Shown here: positions 23,768 through 35,363 of the stretch, piece after piece
How the letters are laid out: every line of letters begins with the position of its first letter
Numbering within the stretch: position 1 is the first letter of the stretch
NCBI GenBank assembly: GCA_034769895.1
Contig: CM068372.1
Span: 432,901,958-432,965,957 of the forward strand
Direction of reading: 5' to 3'
Length of the DNA: 64,000 nt
From: Magicicada septendecula
Lineage: Eukaryota; Arthropoda; Insecta; Hemiptera; Cicadidae
Made by a program: the position numbers and the translations under genes
The notes under the pieces: model-generated
The model's input: the letters and a program-made list of their open reading frames with translations, nothing else
Databases searched by the model: none
What the model was told of the DNA's origin: nothing

Positions 23768-25311
23768 CGCAATGGATATTTTAATTGCATATAGAATGTA
23801 TCAGAGAATATTATAGGATATAAAGACGCTGTTTGTAATTAGAGGTTGCAGGTTTAAACATTATATATTAGTTGATAAGGAACATTGTAAATAATGTTGA
23901 TAAGAATTGTGTGCTTTTAAAACAACTTTAAATACAGTGAGATGGTACGTAAGGATACGTATCACACGCGGTGCAAAGTTACGTGTTTATTTTACGGGGT
24001 ATTCATGAAAACCAAACGTTAATTTAATAACTTTTGAAATACGAAAAATTTTGAGATGCGACTTACGTTTACGTTTTGTTCAATCCGAGTGGGAAATTGT
24101 ATCTGCAAAGCAATCGCTGTTGTGCCACATTGCTGTTGTCCATCAACAGGTGTTAGTGTATTATTAATGTAAAAGAAAGGGAAGTCAGGAACTCGTATTG
24201 AAGTGAAAATATTTATTTTATTGATAATTAAGTTAAAACTACAATAAAGTATAATTTACTATTTGAAAAATCTCATACAGGTGTGTGTAGAAGGATAGGT
24301 ACAATTTTCTAAAACCAATATATGTGTGTTTGTGTGTGTTTAGTAAAACAACTTAGAAAAACTTATCTGTTTTTCGGTTATGATTTTAACTCCTCGTATA
24401 CTGATTTAGAGGCGTATGCACTTCGTCAGAGTCGTAATGAAAAAGAAGACACAACCAGTTTTCAAAATTGTACAACTTTAAGGAAAGCATTTCTGCAGTC
24501 ACTAGACGTGTGTTTGTAATATGTTTGACACGCGTTGTGATTACGCAACGCTCTGGACTTTTCCGTAGACGCATTCCAGACACTAGTTTCTCCGCTTGGG
24601 AATAGCATTATGATCAAGCCGTAAATGGTGGGGAGCTTAGCTGATTCTGGTATGAACCTAAAGAACGAAGACGTCCGACAATTTACCGCGCTAATTATAG
24701 CCTGTGATAGCCTAAAGTACTGTGTAATCAGCTACATAAAGGTAATGTGAGAATATTTTGCTGTTTATTCGAATGCATTGATATAATAATTTGGAGTTAA
24801 TTTTATGCACGAAATAAGTGATATTTAAATGTAGGTAGATATTCTAAATTTCCGTAAGTAATAAACATATTTTACTGTGCTAATGAAATGTAGTTAAAAT
24901 ACCAGTAGCGTGATGGTGAGACATAAATGATAGATGAAACTCTGTTAATTACAGCACATGACCACTGGACTATTAATGTTTTAGTTTATCGTAAGTTAGG
25001 AACTCATTTGCCTACCTTTTCAGATAATAAAGAAAAAAGTAATTTTTACTTCTTTAACATTGGGCAAAACGATCCTTAGAAAAATACGCACAATAAAATA
25101 TATTTCAGAAATGCCTACTGACATTTATTAATTTCTACCTCGCCCCACCAAGCGGTGCTTATTAAAACATTGTAATAATCCAAAACATCGATTTTCAAAT
25201 ACCAATAAAAATAATTATTTTGAAGATAATGTTTATTTTATGCTATGTCTTGATGTTATAGTTTTAGCACATGTACAAATGTGTAGCAAACGCGCGCTTT
25301 TCTCTTTCTCT

Positions 25312-25312
<1 letters not shown>
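23765..25312. other. Unassigned stretch
   Basis: An open frame at 24,322-24,519 begins in GT-rich DNA and shows no family motif. Nothing else is recognised. Confidence 0.5.

Positions 25313-25374
<62 letters not shown>
25313..25374. repeat. (CA)n microsatellite
   Basis: About 30 uninterrupted CA units, directly upstream of the repeat that carries the hammerhead-like motif at 25,458. Confidence 0.95.
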
Positions 25375-25376
<2 letters not shown>

Positions 25377-25393
25377 TAATAAATATAATTTAG

Positions 25394-25510
25394 TAAATTT
25401 TTCAGTGAAGGGTTAGTGACGATCGGTCAAAAATAACAGAAATTTTATCCTATTTGTGTCGACGTTTCGACAATGTTTATTGTTATCATCAGGACGTGTG
25501 TGTGAATACT
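25394..25510 (-). repeat. Dispersed repeat (family 4, copy b)
   Basis: Second member of the family at 15,254-15,372, sharing ~115 bp including GATCGGTCA, TTTGTGTC and CGTTTCGACAATGTTT. Both lie next to long CA/GT tracts, a common setting for Penelope-type or SINE-type ends. Confidence 0.65.
25458..25495 (-). ncRNA. Hammerhead-like motif (family 4, intact core)
   Basis: Minus strand order: GUC; CUGAUGA; U; stem II ACAAU-AAAC-AUUGU with one A-C mismatch at its base; GAA; self-complementary ACGU; C; GAC. The core is canonical, and the GUC at the predicted cleavage position is the preferred hammerhead triplet. Stem I is only 3 bp by direct pairing. Confidence 0.55.
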
Positions 25511-25639
25511 AACCCTTTACTAAAAAAAATATATATATACGAATTATACTACTTGCAGAAGAAAGAAATTGAATAATATCACAAATTTATATAATAGTAG
25601 TAGTATAGATTCAGAGTATCATACGCCTTCCCCGCTCGC

Positions 25640-26069
25640 GCCTCTCTCACAGCACCATGTCAGATTTATGGCTTGATCATAAAGCTATTCCCAAGCGTAG
25701 ACGCTTGTATTCCAGACGTCTGTCGAGTATTGTACCGGAGTCCAAGTTATTACACCACAGAGGCAAAATATAAAAGCACCGTTGCGAAAGGAGAGAGTTT
25801 AGTTTTGGACGTGCCATAATAATGTGCGTTATCCGAGTTGTGACTTGAAGCTTAGTGTAAAGTGTAAAGAGTAGAGTGCGACACTGATAATACGGTGTCA
25901 TTTTCTGTTTGTTGCGTTTCTATGTGTTGCCCAATCTTTAACTTGAAGAATTTTATTTGAATGTCTTTGTTTATTTTTAGCGGTAATCAAAGTTGTAATT
26001 TGCGATTTCATTTGGTATAATTTATTTTGTCCACTGTACAACGCGACGATCAGTGCTACCGTCGTAACA
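25640..26069 (+). repeat. Candidate solo LTR-like sequence with TATA box
   Basis: A TATAAAA at 25,769 sits in a promoter-like context. The 3' end (26,034-26,069) matches the terminus at 72-120 and ends GTCGTAACA. The left border is uncertain: a TG at ~25,656 is possible, but no target-site duplication is visible. A GT microsatellite follows at 26,082-26,121. Confidence 0.35.
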
Positions 26070-26077
26070 CTACAGAA

Positions 26078-26122
<45 letters not shown>

Positions 26123-26625
26123 TTATAGTGTCAGTGGTATAGATATTTTCAATGTAGTAAAGTTAAAACTACATGAGTCAAAACCCGTTTAGCAATAAGA
26201 TTTAAAAATTTTATAATTCTCGTAAATATAAGAAAGCGTAGGTATTAACATAAACAATTAATATCCTGATAATCAATTATAAAAATAATAGAATTTATTA
26301 AACTGACTGAAAACAAAATTCATGAAGAACTTCACACATTTTTGCGGCGTCATTTTTGAGTAAAATTTAAATTGATTTCCCACTCATGTGACTATAAATC
26401 ATTTTCTATGTAACGTTACTAATATAAAATTACTAATAGAATATAAACTCCTCCCACAGTTTGTGAACTATTTTTGTACACCAACATTTTGTTTGATATT
26501 AGATGGCATCATAAAAGTATAATTTTTTATTTTAATTTTTGTCAAGTAAGAACTTTAACAATTAGAAATGTAATACTGCTTGAAATATGTAAATCTCAGT
26601 CCTGTATCACATCTGATTGTGTTGT

Positions 26626-26908
26626 GACCTCTGTTCGACTTAGAGGCTAATTTCCTTTACATTCATTGCTAAATTCAAGTAGTTTTTTCTTTGACGCAAA
26701 GACGAACATCGAATTGAACGGCATCCGCCAATGCGTCACTTTTGAAGCTGACAGTCTCTATTTAGATATAGACTTTTGTGTAAATGAAAGAGCAAATGAA
26801 ACACAAACAATTTTGCCTCTGGAAGCGGAAAGCGGTTTGAGTGTGCGGCGTTACCGCAACCGCCATTTGTTGTCCTCTAACCGACGTCTGCAAATTAAAT
26901 TCCTCTCA
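26626..26908 (+). repeat. Dispersed element, inverted partner of 21,943-22,222
   Basis: Reverse-complement counterpart of the element at 21,943. The open frame 26,666-26,920 spans it, but the partner copy does not keep the frame, so I do not call a gene. It is followed within 8 bp by the LTR beginning at 26,916. Confidence 0.7.
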
Positions 26909-26915
26909 GTGTCAC

Positions 26916-29343
26916 TGTAACCCCTCTTTTTGTTTGTGTGTACAATTTTTTTTTTTTTAAGAGGGTTACTCGATATTTAAGACTAGGCTGAAGGCCTAGA
27001 AGAAGCATAAAGTGTGCTGGGTCCAATGAGACGGGACTTGCGATCAATATTCTCTCGTAACAGTAAGATAACCTTTATTAATTCAGTTAATTCATTTATC
27101 ATTATTATTCATCATTTCATAATCTAAAATATTATTATAAATCCATAACAATTATATTCTTCATTATTTCATTCATTATTCAATAACACATAAACTAACA
27201 TACATATAAATCACAGATAGAAGTACATACATACATAGTTCTTGATAAGTGTATACTTTCTCCCTATTATTTTGAATGGATTCTGAATCAGCGTACACGT
27301 ACTTAGGTAGTGATTCAGTAATCATTAATTTTAAGTGTCTTATTTTGTACGTATTATTGAAGTTCTCTATTTTGTGTTTCGTATATTATTAGGGTTTAAC
27401 GTTTACCCTGAGTACAGTATAGCCTACGTTTCAGTATTGTGAGATAAAATATACTAATTCTGTTTATATAGTTGTCATAATTATTAAGGACTATCCTAAT
27501 TCTGTTTATAGAATTGTCGTAATTCTTTTTAAGCAATATAAATGGCAACAAAAACAAATTCTGTTTGTATTTCGTGTATTTCACGTACCGAGGTGCATAT
27601 TAGTTCACAGGGCATTTGGCGGCATTGAAACCAGTCGTAATACTGTAACCACTGTAACCATTGTAACCAATTTGTGACAAACAGTCGTTAGGAAGTTTCT
27701 ACGGAAACACTGGTTCAATACTTTTTAATATTCCATGATGCAGGCATTACGATAATGTAATACACTTTTAAATATAGGCCATATATCACTACTATTTTGT
27801 TACTACTTTGCATACTACTTGGCCTACGAGCATGTATAAAGTAAGAGTTTATCAAATTAAATTATTCAATGACAAAATTAATATTTATCACATATCAAAT
27901 TTTAACAATAAAATATCACACTGACTTTCGTGTACCGACTCTTTAGAATTATCCCAGGGCGCCAGTAATAAATAAACACAATTTAGTTGTTATTAATTAA
28001 ATTTTTTAATACCAGTTGTATTCAAATATTACAAATTTATCATTCAGTACTTTATTCATTTACTATCAAATTTATTAGTGTTTATTTCTTAGCAATGAAT
28101 TCTTAGACTGATTGAGTCACCAAAACAAGATTGACATATATTTGATATTAATAAGCAATATAAAATGATTGTTCATTGTTGTTATTTACGTGTCTGTTGA
28201 ATTACTCTGCGAAGCGATGTCCTCTGCGATGTGGTTTCCAGGCTGGTGATCAGAAGTTATCCGTTGAATAATTATCCTTGTCAGGTCGCACTAATTACAC
28301 TGATTTCACAAGTATTACACCATTCACTCAACTTGCTTAGTGATAATTACACAGGTGCTGTATACTAATACACTTGTAGAAAACACAGTATTTCATTAAC
28401 AAAGCTAAGTGCGTCTAACACCAGATTAATAACTGCTTATTGATCGACCGTCCCGCACCATTACGTTTCACACATTTAAATCGCTAGGTAACTCGACTTT
28501 TTAAACGGTTGTTGTATTAATTAAACTTAGATATGTTACTCGGTTTTACGTTGATCTTCTTATGAACATTTATTAAGTGTTTACGATGCTAACTTCCGCA
28601 CAGATTACTATCGCGTTACCGTGACTGACTTACGTGGCGATTGAAATATACTTAATAAACTTACTGAGAAATTATTATTGCAACTAATATGATTCTTAGT
28701 GTTGTAATTTTCCCGTAGATTAAAATAAATATTACGAGTCTAATATCTGTCATCTCTCCGTTGACTGACCTAACTTCTTACACTCCGTATTTTTATACTT
28801 CGCTACAAACTACCCTCACTCAATATCGACAAACTACACGCCTATTGGTCTGACTTATCGCTAAATTCAAAACTACCCAATCTGTTTAACGAACCAACCC
28901 GCGTAAAGAATGACGCTATCCGTTATTCGTCCACAAATGCGCGTGAACACGTGGTATGAAAACTTCGCGTCACCTTCCATTTGACACTACGCTCTCTTTC
29001 TAAAATATAGCTCCTTTTGTTAGATGCACTTAACTTTTACAACCTTAGTAAATGTTTCTTACACCCTAGCAAACAATACAGTTTTATGACGGTCCGACCC
29101 GCCCGTGACAATTTGTAACTTTTTAGCCGACTTACTGGCGTCAACGCAAGGTCGTCTTTTGAATTTCTACCGCTCTTTACTACATATTTTAATGTTTTCT
29201 TACTTCTAAAGAAAACCACCGCTATCTATAAATTTATATTTCTCCCTGTGTACCATATGACTTTGTCCCCGTAAAATTGTTGAGAATGCAATTTTCCGTG
29301 ATAATAACTTTAAAAGTTCTATAACCATGATCTGGGCGTTACA
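26916..29343 (-). mobile_element. Large minus-strand LTR (~2.4 kb), apparently solo
   Basis: The outer ends are TGTAACCCCTC (26,916) and GGGCGTTACA (29,343), giving TGTAAC/GTTACA termini with TG...CA. On the minus strand a TATA box (complement of 28,788-28,798) follows a U3-like region. This U3 is clearly similar to 58,180-58,646 (shared GCGTCATT, AGCGGG, TGAGTGAGGGTAGT, GTATAAAAA). The 26.98-27.05 kb part matches the LTR at 58.75 kb (CTAGGCT, CCTAGA, TGAGACGGGACTTGC). No internal retroelement sequence or PBS borders it. Flanking 5-mers (GTCAC and TCTAT) do not match, so rearrangement after insertion or a wrong right border is possible. Confidence 0.55.
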
Positions 29344-30784
29344 TCTATATACGAAGTAATGAATATCGCAATAGTCATAAATCCATTATTATTACACCCT
29401 GTTCAATCTTCACTACAATCGTTTCTTTTTCCTTCCCTGTTATCCACAAGAACACGTACAGAACAAGTACTTCCGTTACCTTCCAAAAATTAGTTTTTTA
29501 ATCATGTATTATTTAATTTTGCATGTACTTTTTCATACCGTTCAGCAGTCATTTAGTACGCACTTAAATTTGTATTTCTAACGTGTAAAGGTATAGAGAA
29601 AATACAACTTTCATTAGTGGTTAAATCGTGTGAAATAATATCATAACCTCGATGCGGCATAAATAACATTCACAATAACGTGCACGATACTTATCAAGTA
29701 GGCTATTGTGTAGCAAGCTGGATGAAGCAATGTTCTAAAACAGGAAGTTAGTAGTGGCTGGCCCTTGCGGGTTCTCTAGGTTCTTCGGTTTTTCTCCACG
29801 TATCTGGTGAGTTGCAGAAAAATATTATGCAGCAGCAGGTAACAGTGCTAGCTTATATTAAAGCTTGCCGTGCCAGTTCAACGAGGTGAGTCCCATGAAT
29901 AACTGAATTGTCAGTTCTGCTACCCAGTTAGTAGCATTTGGATGTTAGACAATGGTGCATAGTAAAAGTGAAAAATTCTTAGGGCTGCTTATTTCTTTGT
30001 ATTAAGAGGCATTGGAATTATTTGTATGTTAACAAAGATAATTTTTTGCCTTCTATTAGTAGTTGTGTTAAATCGTAGAGGTTATTGTTTAACTAACACA
30101 ACTTTTAAAATATTAGAATGTTTATAATAAAATGCAATTAAAAAAATGATAATATTGGTATCTTTAGCGTTTAGTAATTTATTCTACTATATGATCACAA
30201 TCTATGTGGCCCTCGTAATAGGGATTTTCGGAAGCTGGATGTAAAAACTTTAACGGTCAACATCCTGAACATAATATGCTACATTTTTGCGTGTTTGGGT
30301 AATTACTGCTGAATGATTTGTAGTAATGTACACCAAATTTGTGTCTCTACTATCATGCCTATCCGTGCTATGATTGCAAATCCAGAAAGAAAGACACGGC
30401 GGAAGCTGAAAAAAGGGAAAGTAGAGGCGATAGAAATGTAAAACCGATAGAAAACACTATGCCGAAAAAGGAAAAACCTTATGATTAAAAATATATACAT
30501 ACGAAGACAACGCGAATCGTAAAAAAGCGACATTAGAAAGTACTAAATTATTATTATTATTATTGTTATTGTTGTTGTCGTCGTATACTTTTCAATTATA
30601 AGTTAATGTAATAATAAACCTTTTATGCTATAATTATTATGAACTTAAAATCAAATTTGTAATTTTTCAAACAAGTGTTTGAATAGTTCACTATATAGTT
30701 TGGCCTTTCTACTTCAGGATTAATTAAGAAAGTTGTGTTAGTGGTTATAACCACAGACAGAATTATCACTGTTGCACACCACTA
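29344..30784. other. Unassigned DNA inside duplication copy 1
   Basis: No recognised gene. A (ATT)n-(GTT)n tract lies at ~30,548-30,585. The equivalent stretch in copy 2 is 39,265-40,705. Confidence 0.5.
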
Positions 30785-30830
30785 TTCCGATTAGCGCTTT
30801 CAAGCTTCTCAGCTCATCGTCAGATCGGAA
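30785..30830 (-). ncRNA. Hammerhead-like motif (family 5, best preserved)
   Basis: Minus strand order: stem I UUCCGAU; core CUGACGA; unpaired U; stem II GAGCU with GAGA tetraloop and AGCUU (5 bp, GNRA loop); GAA; self-complementary AGCGCU; A; stem I partner AUCGGAA. Stem I pairs perfectly over 7 bp. All invariant hammerhead core bases are present. The departures are the extra U before stem II and a palindrome in place of a looped stem III. Confidence 0.65.
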
Positions 30831-33219
30831 ATATCCACAACAACAGAATAAAACAACCTCTCCACACCCCGCACCCCAACTGTCCGTACACGCCCCCGCA
30901 AACAAGCTATAAGTCAAATGTCCCTTCCCAACCTCCGAGCCCTGTCACCCCCGTGTCTGTACAGTTACATATTTTTCTAGCACGTTCCGTGTGTATGTGT
31001 GTTATGTGTGTGTGTTGTGTGCGCATTCTTTTCAAAACCTAACATTGTAAAGCCTTCCTCATTCACACTTTTGGGCGCGGTCACTCACCCTTATTTCAAA
31101 ACCATCCATATATGCAATTTAATTCTTAATGTTATCTATCCGTCCTCTACCTTTTACTTCTTAATTGGCAATAATAATTCTGTTTCTTTTTACTTCAATT
31201 CATTAGAAAGTTTACTTTAAATTTAATTTAATTTTTTCTGGTATAAATAGCCTAACACACCGTAATGATTTTTTTGAATTCGACATCCAATGGCATAGCT
31301 TTAGTAACACCTACGTTCTGAAGCAAGATCTATTTCCAGAATATTATAAAACAATGTAGTTCATTCACTCTGACCTGTGTGTTTCATTTTGAACAATATT
31401 AGTATTACTTACGTAATAACAGCACTCTTTTCCAGTTTTGAAGAGTTTCGTTTTATTTTTATTTCATCCAAACGTTTTCCCTTTACTGCGACCAGGCATC
31501 CTCACTGCCTAAAGCCATTATCTGTATTACTATCAATAATAGACGTTTGACGGTGCATTATTTAGTCAATATTGTTTCACATTCAACTTGTCTAAACACT
31601 TTAAACTTTCAACAAACAAAATCTCTGGAAACTGTGAACAACTCTCTTAAGACGGCACACAGTTGAGCCGACTTTACGCTCGTGTAGTCTCACACACATA
31701 CTCTAACATGATTGTGCAACTTTAAAAGCAGGAAAGTCGAAAGACGACATACTTAGCTCCTACAGAAAGCTGGTGTTCCCTTGTGCGGGCTGTTTGGAAC
31801 AGACAGAACACATCGTTTACATATGTTTATGATATATTTATACCATTAGACGTACGTAAACCTCTTTTCAGTTTTCAGCAAGTTAATTACAGAATGCTGT
31901 CCTGTATATCAATATAGTATTTTACAAATCATAATATACCAGACAATGACTTTGTAATAAAACGTTAATTGAGCAACAAAAGGATTACCTGTGAAATACA
32001 ATTTGCTTCAAATTAAATTACAAATAGCAACAGTTCAGAACTCTGTGTGTAGAGGGGGCACTGACTGGTAAGTGTCTTCTACAGCGGCAATCGATTAGGA
32101 AACAACGTAATAGCCACAACTCTCGCAATCAATTGCAATTTGTACAGCTAGGAGTAATTGTGTTATGTAGCGTGTTATTCTGTTTCAGTGAATTCTACCA
32201 TAATCTCATCACATGGGAATCGTTAACGTAAGACAACCTAAATGCAGTCTTAATTCTAAGTGTAACCAATCAAGTAAGCAAATGAATAGTGTTAATAGAT
32301 ATTTATTATTTATTATTGTGTTAATAAATATTATGAATGCTGAAAACCAGTGAAGTAATGTAAACTGATTCGTCAATATTAGGTTCTCTGTAGGTAAACA
32401 TTGTATCTTGCATTGTGGGAGGACTTGAAGAATGTTTGTACTTCACTGCCTGTGTCTCAATTGCCAGTTATGGGACTGACCAGGCACTACACGCAGTGTA
32501 TCTCTAAGTGTCTTATGAACGGAAGTTATGGTCAAATTTGTATAAAAAATGTACTAACATTTCCAATTTATGAATGTATCAGAGGATAGTAAAATTTTAA
32601 AACACGCGACAAATTATAACACTGAATTTACCAACTGATTAATAAATTGATGAACCTAAAATAGTCTAAATAAATTCACCTACAAAACTGCCTTTTTGGT
32701 TTTAGAAGCATTGAATTACTCACTAATACAGAACTTTAAGTCTAGTTTTGCTTCCGTTTGTCTTACAGTGGTTAAAATTGGAAGAACGTGTCTTTAAATA
32801 ATTACTGATCGGAGGCGGTTTGATCAACTTTGACTTTGAAAATGTTCTTTCAACATATGCAACAGGCACTACTACAACGAATACTTCACAACAACTAATA
32901 CAAAAAGCTAATGCTCTATTGTAGAAGATTATACCTAATATTCTTGGTTAGAATTCCTTCTTAATTTGAGGGAGGCGAATATATTACACATATATATTCT
33001 ATTCACGGGAAATAATGTAAAATTATAATTTATTGTCAACATTCCATAAATTGTGTCTAATTTAATTTTGAATAAATGTTTGATTTATAATAGTTTTTTG
33101 AACTATATTAAATATAGATATTATAGGATATTAGATGCCTGTCACAAAGATGCTTGTTAAGTCCTATTGTAAAACAAATAGAGGTCCGTGTAATGGACAT
33201 GCATGCGCGCGTGCGAACG
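30831..33219. other. Unassigned DNA inside duplication copy 1
   Basis: No recognised gene. It contains the two source segments (32,084-32,453 and 32,595-32,888) whose duplicates appear in permuted order at 37.4-38.1 kb. Confidence 0.5.
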
Positions 33220-33253
33220 GTGTGTGTGTTTGTGTGTGTGTGTGTGTGTGTGT
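33220..33253. repeat. (GT)n microsatellite, copy 1
   Basis: The GT tract is 2 bp longer than its counterpart at 43,140-43,171 in copy 2. Confidence 0.9.
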
Positions 33254-33738
33254 TTCTGTCTACGTGCGTAAAAAGTATGCTTGCACTTTATTTGTAAGTA
33301 GTGGTGTAACGGCAGGTTGAATATTCTAATTATATAGAACTACTCATATGTCCAAAACACATACACAGGCATAAGCTGCAAAGAGATTAGACAATGCAAT
33401 GTAAATTTATTTTGTTGAGTCTTTATGCGTTGATATTGTACCCAACTAGTGTTATTGAATGTTTTGGTTACTGGAGTGTTTATAAAATAACATTGCGACA
33501 ATCATTGGCTTAGGTATTAACTGGAACTGGTACATAAATCTAACCAATCTGTAACATCAACGAAATCGGATTATACTGACCACATTTATTCTGGTGTTTC
33601 CTCAAAAACAAAATATAATTCTACTTTCGCAAAAAATATGGAGTATTTGCAGAAAACATTCAAAATTGTTTTCAAAATATTAAAAAATTTAACATAATTT
33701 AGTACAGAATGAGGCTTTTGCGGGCGGTAGTGTGTTGC

Positions 33739-33781
33739 AGCACTGAAGATGGACGTCGAGAGTACGATCGAAACGTTTGCT
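33739..33781 (+). ncRNA. Hammerhead-like motif (family 6) before a minisatellite
   Basis: Plus strand order: stem I AGCA; core CUGAAGA; U; stem II GGACG/CGAUC with one A-A mismatch; GAA; self-complementary ACGU; U; stem I partner UGCU. The core fits CUGANGA. It ends 6 bp before the first 36-bp minisatellite unit. Confidence 0.5.
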
Positions 33782-33787
33782 TACAAC

Positions 33788-34111
33788 AACTTTGGACCAC
33801 GGCCTTACAGCCCGGCCAGCCGTAACTTTGGACCACGGCCTTACACCCCGACAAGCCGTAACTTTGGACCACGGCCTTACACCTCGACAAGCCGTAACTT
33901 TGGACCACGGCCTTACACCCCGACAAGCCGTAACTTTGGACCACGGCCTTACACCCCGACAAGCCGTAACTTTGGACCACGGCCTTACACCCCGACAAGC
34001 CGTAACTTTGGACCACGGCCTTACACCCCGACAAGCCGTAACTTTGGACCACGGCCTTACACCCCGACAAGCCGTAACTTTGGACCACGGCCTTACACCC
34101 CGACAAGCCGT
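33788..34111. repeat. 36-bp minisatellite, 9 units (copy 1)
   Basis: The unit is AACTTTGGACCACGGCCTTA followed by CACCCCGACAAGCCGT. Unit 1 has CAGCCCGGCCAGCC and unit 3 has CACCTCGACAAG; the rest are identical. Because 36 is divisible by 3 and the unit has no stops, long open frames arise on both strands (NFGPRPYTPTSR, TLDHGLTPRQAV and SGCKAVVQSYGL repeats). I regard these as consequences of the repeat, not genes. Confidence 0.97.
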
Positions 34112-35282
34112 AATTTAAAAAAAATTAATACACTAAGGTAACATAAAGGCATTTAACACACGTTGACTTTTTCACACTTTTTTCAATTATAGTTTTCGAG
34201 GAATCAATTTTAATTACTATTTTTTATCTGGAATTATCTACTGAAAGTACTTAATGAGAAACACTCACACTCTTACCACCTCAGAATAAAGTACGCAAGG
34301 TATTTTATAATGAAAATTTATTGTACTTATTTTATAACATGTAGGCCTACATAACGATTTAGACCTCTCGCCGCCCTGTACGTCTAACGGTCTCTTTATA
34401 GATGAGACCCAACACCACAAGCAAGTTACAACATTATATTTTGATTATCTTATCGTCCGTTTTATTATTATTCATTATATACTTGTCTTGCTGACATTAT
34501 CATTTCCCACGCCATTTTATTAAACAATTCGGAAAGAGAATCAATAATTTTAAATAACACAGTCCAAACAGCGGTGGATCGTACTTGTTTATCGACATTT
34601 ATTATCACCTCTCTCAGCTGTCAGAAACAAGGTACATATTCGTTGAGTCATCGAGTCCAAATGTGATAACACTTTTGAACATTTTATATCATGTTATTTT
34701 TGTCTGTTTGCCTATTATCGTTGCAGTTTTTTTTATTTTACTACATTATTGATAATATTCTCTTGTTGTAAACACATTAGTTATATTATCTGTGATCAGA
34801 AATACTAATTAGCTGTTCGTATAAAAATATAATAACGAACAAACATGAAACAAACACACATGTTTGGCCTAAAATTTATAGGAGTATGTGCTTATTAGTT
34901 TGTATCCATTCTTAAAGGGCATAACATTTAAAATCGAAATAAATAGGTCTGTATATTCGATTAATTATTTGAGCCTATATAATCGAATTAGGTTTAAATT
35001 AATAAGAAAATTCCAATTTATTAAGCTACAAATTAAATTACAAATGAGCTGTATACGCTGTAAACGGAAGTACGACGAGTTACATTATGAAGTTAATTAA
35101 ATTGTTGTCATGTATTATTTATTAGTTTTATTTTTTCCAGCTTTGTTTATGCTAAAAAAATTAAAATTTGTGGAACCATTAAAAATAACGGTACTTACAA
35201 TAGGAAAGTTTTATTTATTTATTTATTATCAAAATACCCTTATACCATATTGGTGTCGGGTTACATCAATATATGATAAGTA
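34112..35282. other. Unassigned DNA inside duplication copy 1
   Basis: AT-rich, with a GTAGGCCTAC palindrome at ~34,341 and no recognised gene. At ~35,283-35,390 it changes into a CTACAC-rich low-complexity tract that is the simple-repeat tail of the adjacent LINE. The equivalent stretch in copy 2 is 43,995-45,165. Confidence 0.5.
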
Positions 35283-35363
35283 CCACTCTACACACAAACA
35301 CTCTACACTACACAAACAAACACAACACTACACCCTACAAACCCTACACTCTACACAAATACA

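Noticed and set aside
26666..26920. 84-codon open frame over the inverted dispersed element
   Set aside because: The partner copy at 21,943-22,222 does not preserve the frame and there is no known motif.
33788..34111. CRISPR-like regular repeats
   Set aside because: Units are contiguous with no spacers, in a eukaryotic context; it is an ordinary minisatellite.
33699..34141. Long open frames on both strands encoding NFGPRPYTPTSR, TLDHGLTPRQAV and SGCKAVVQSYGL repeats
   Set aside because: They are forced by a stop-free 36-bp repeat, exist in three frames at once, and collapse outside the array. The same holds for 43,618-44,024.
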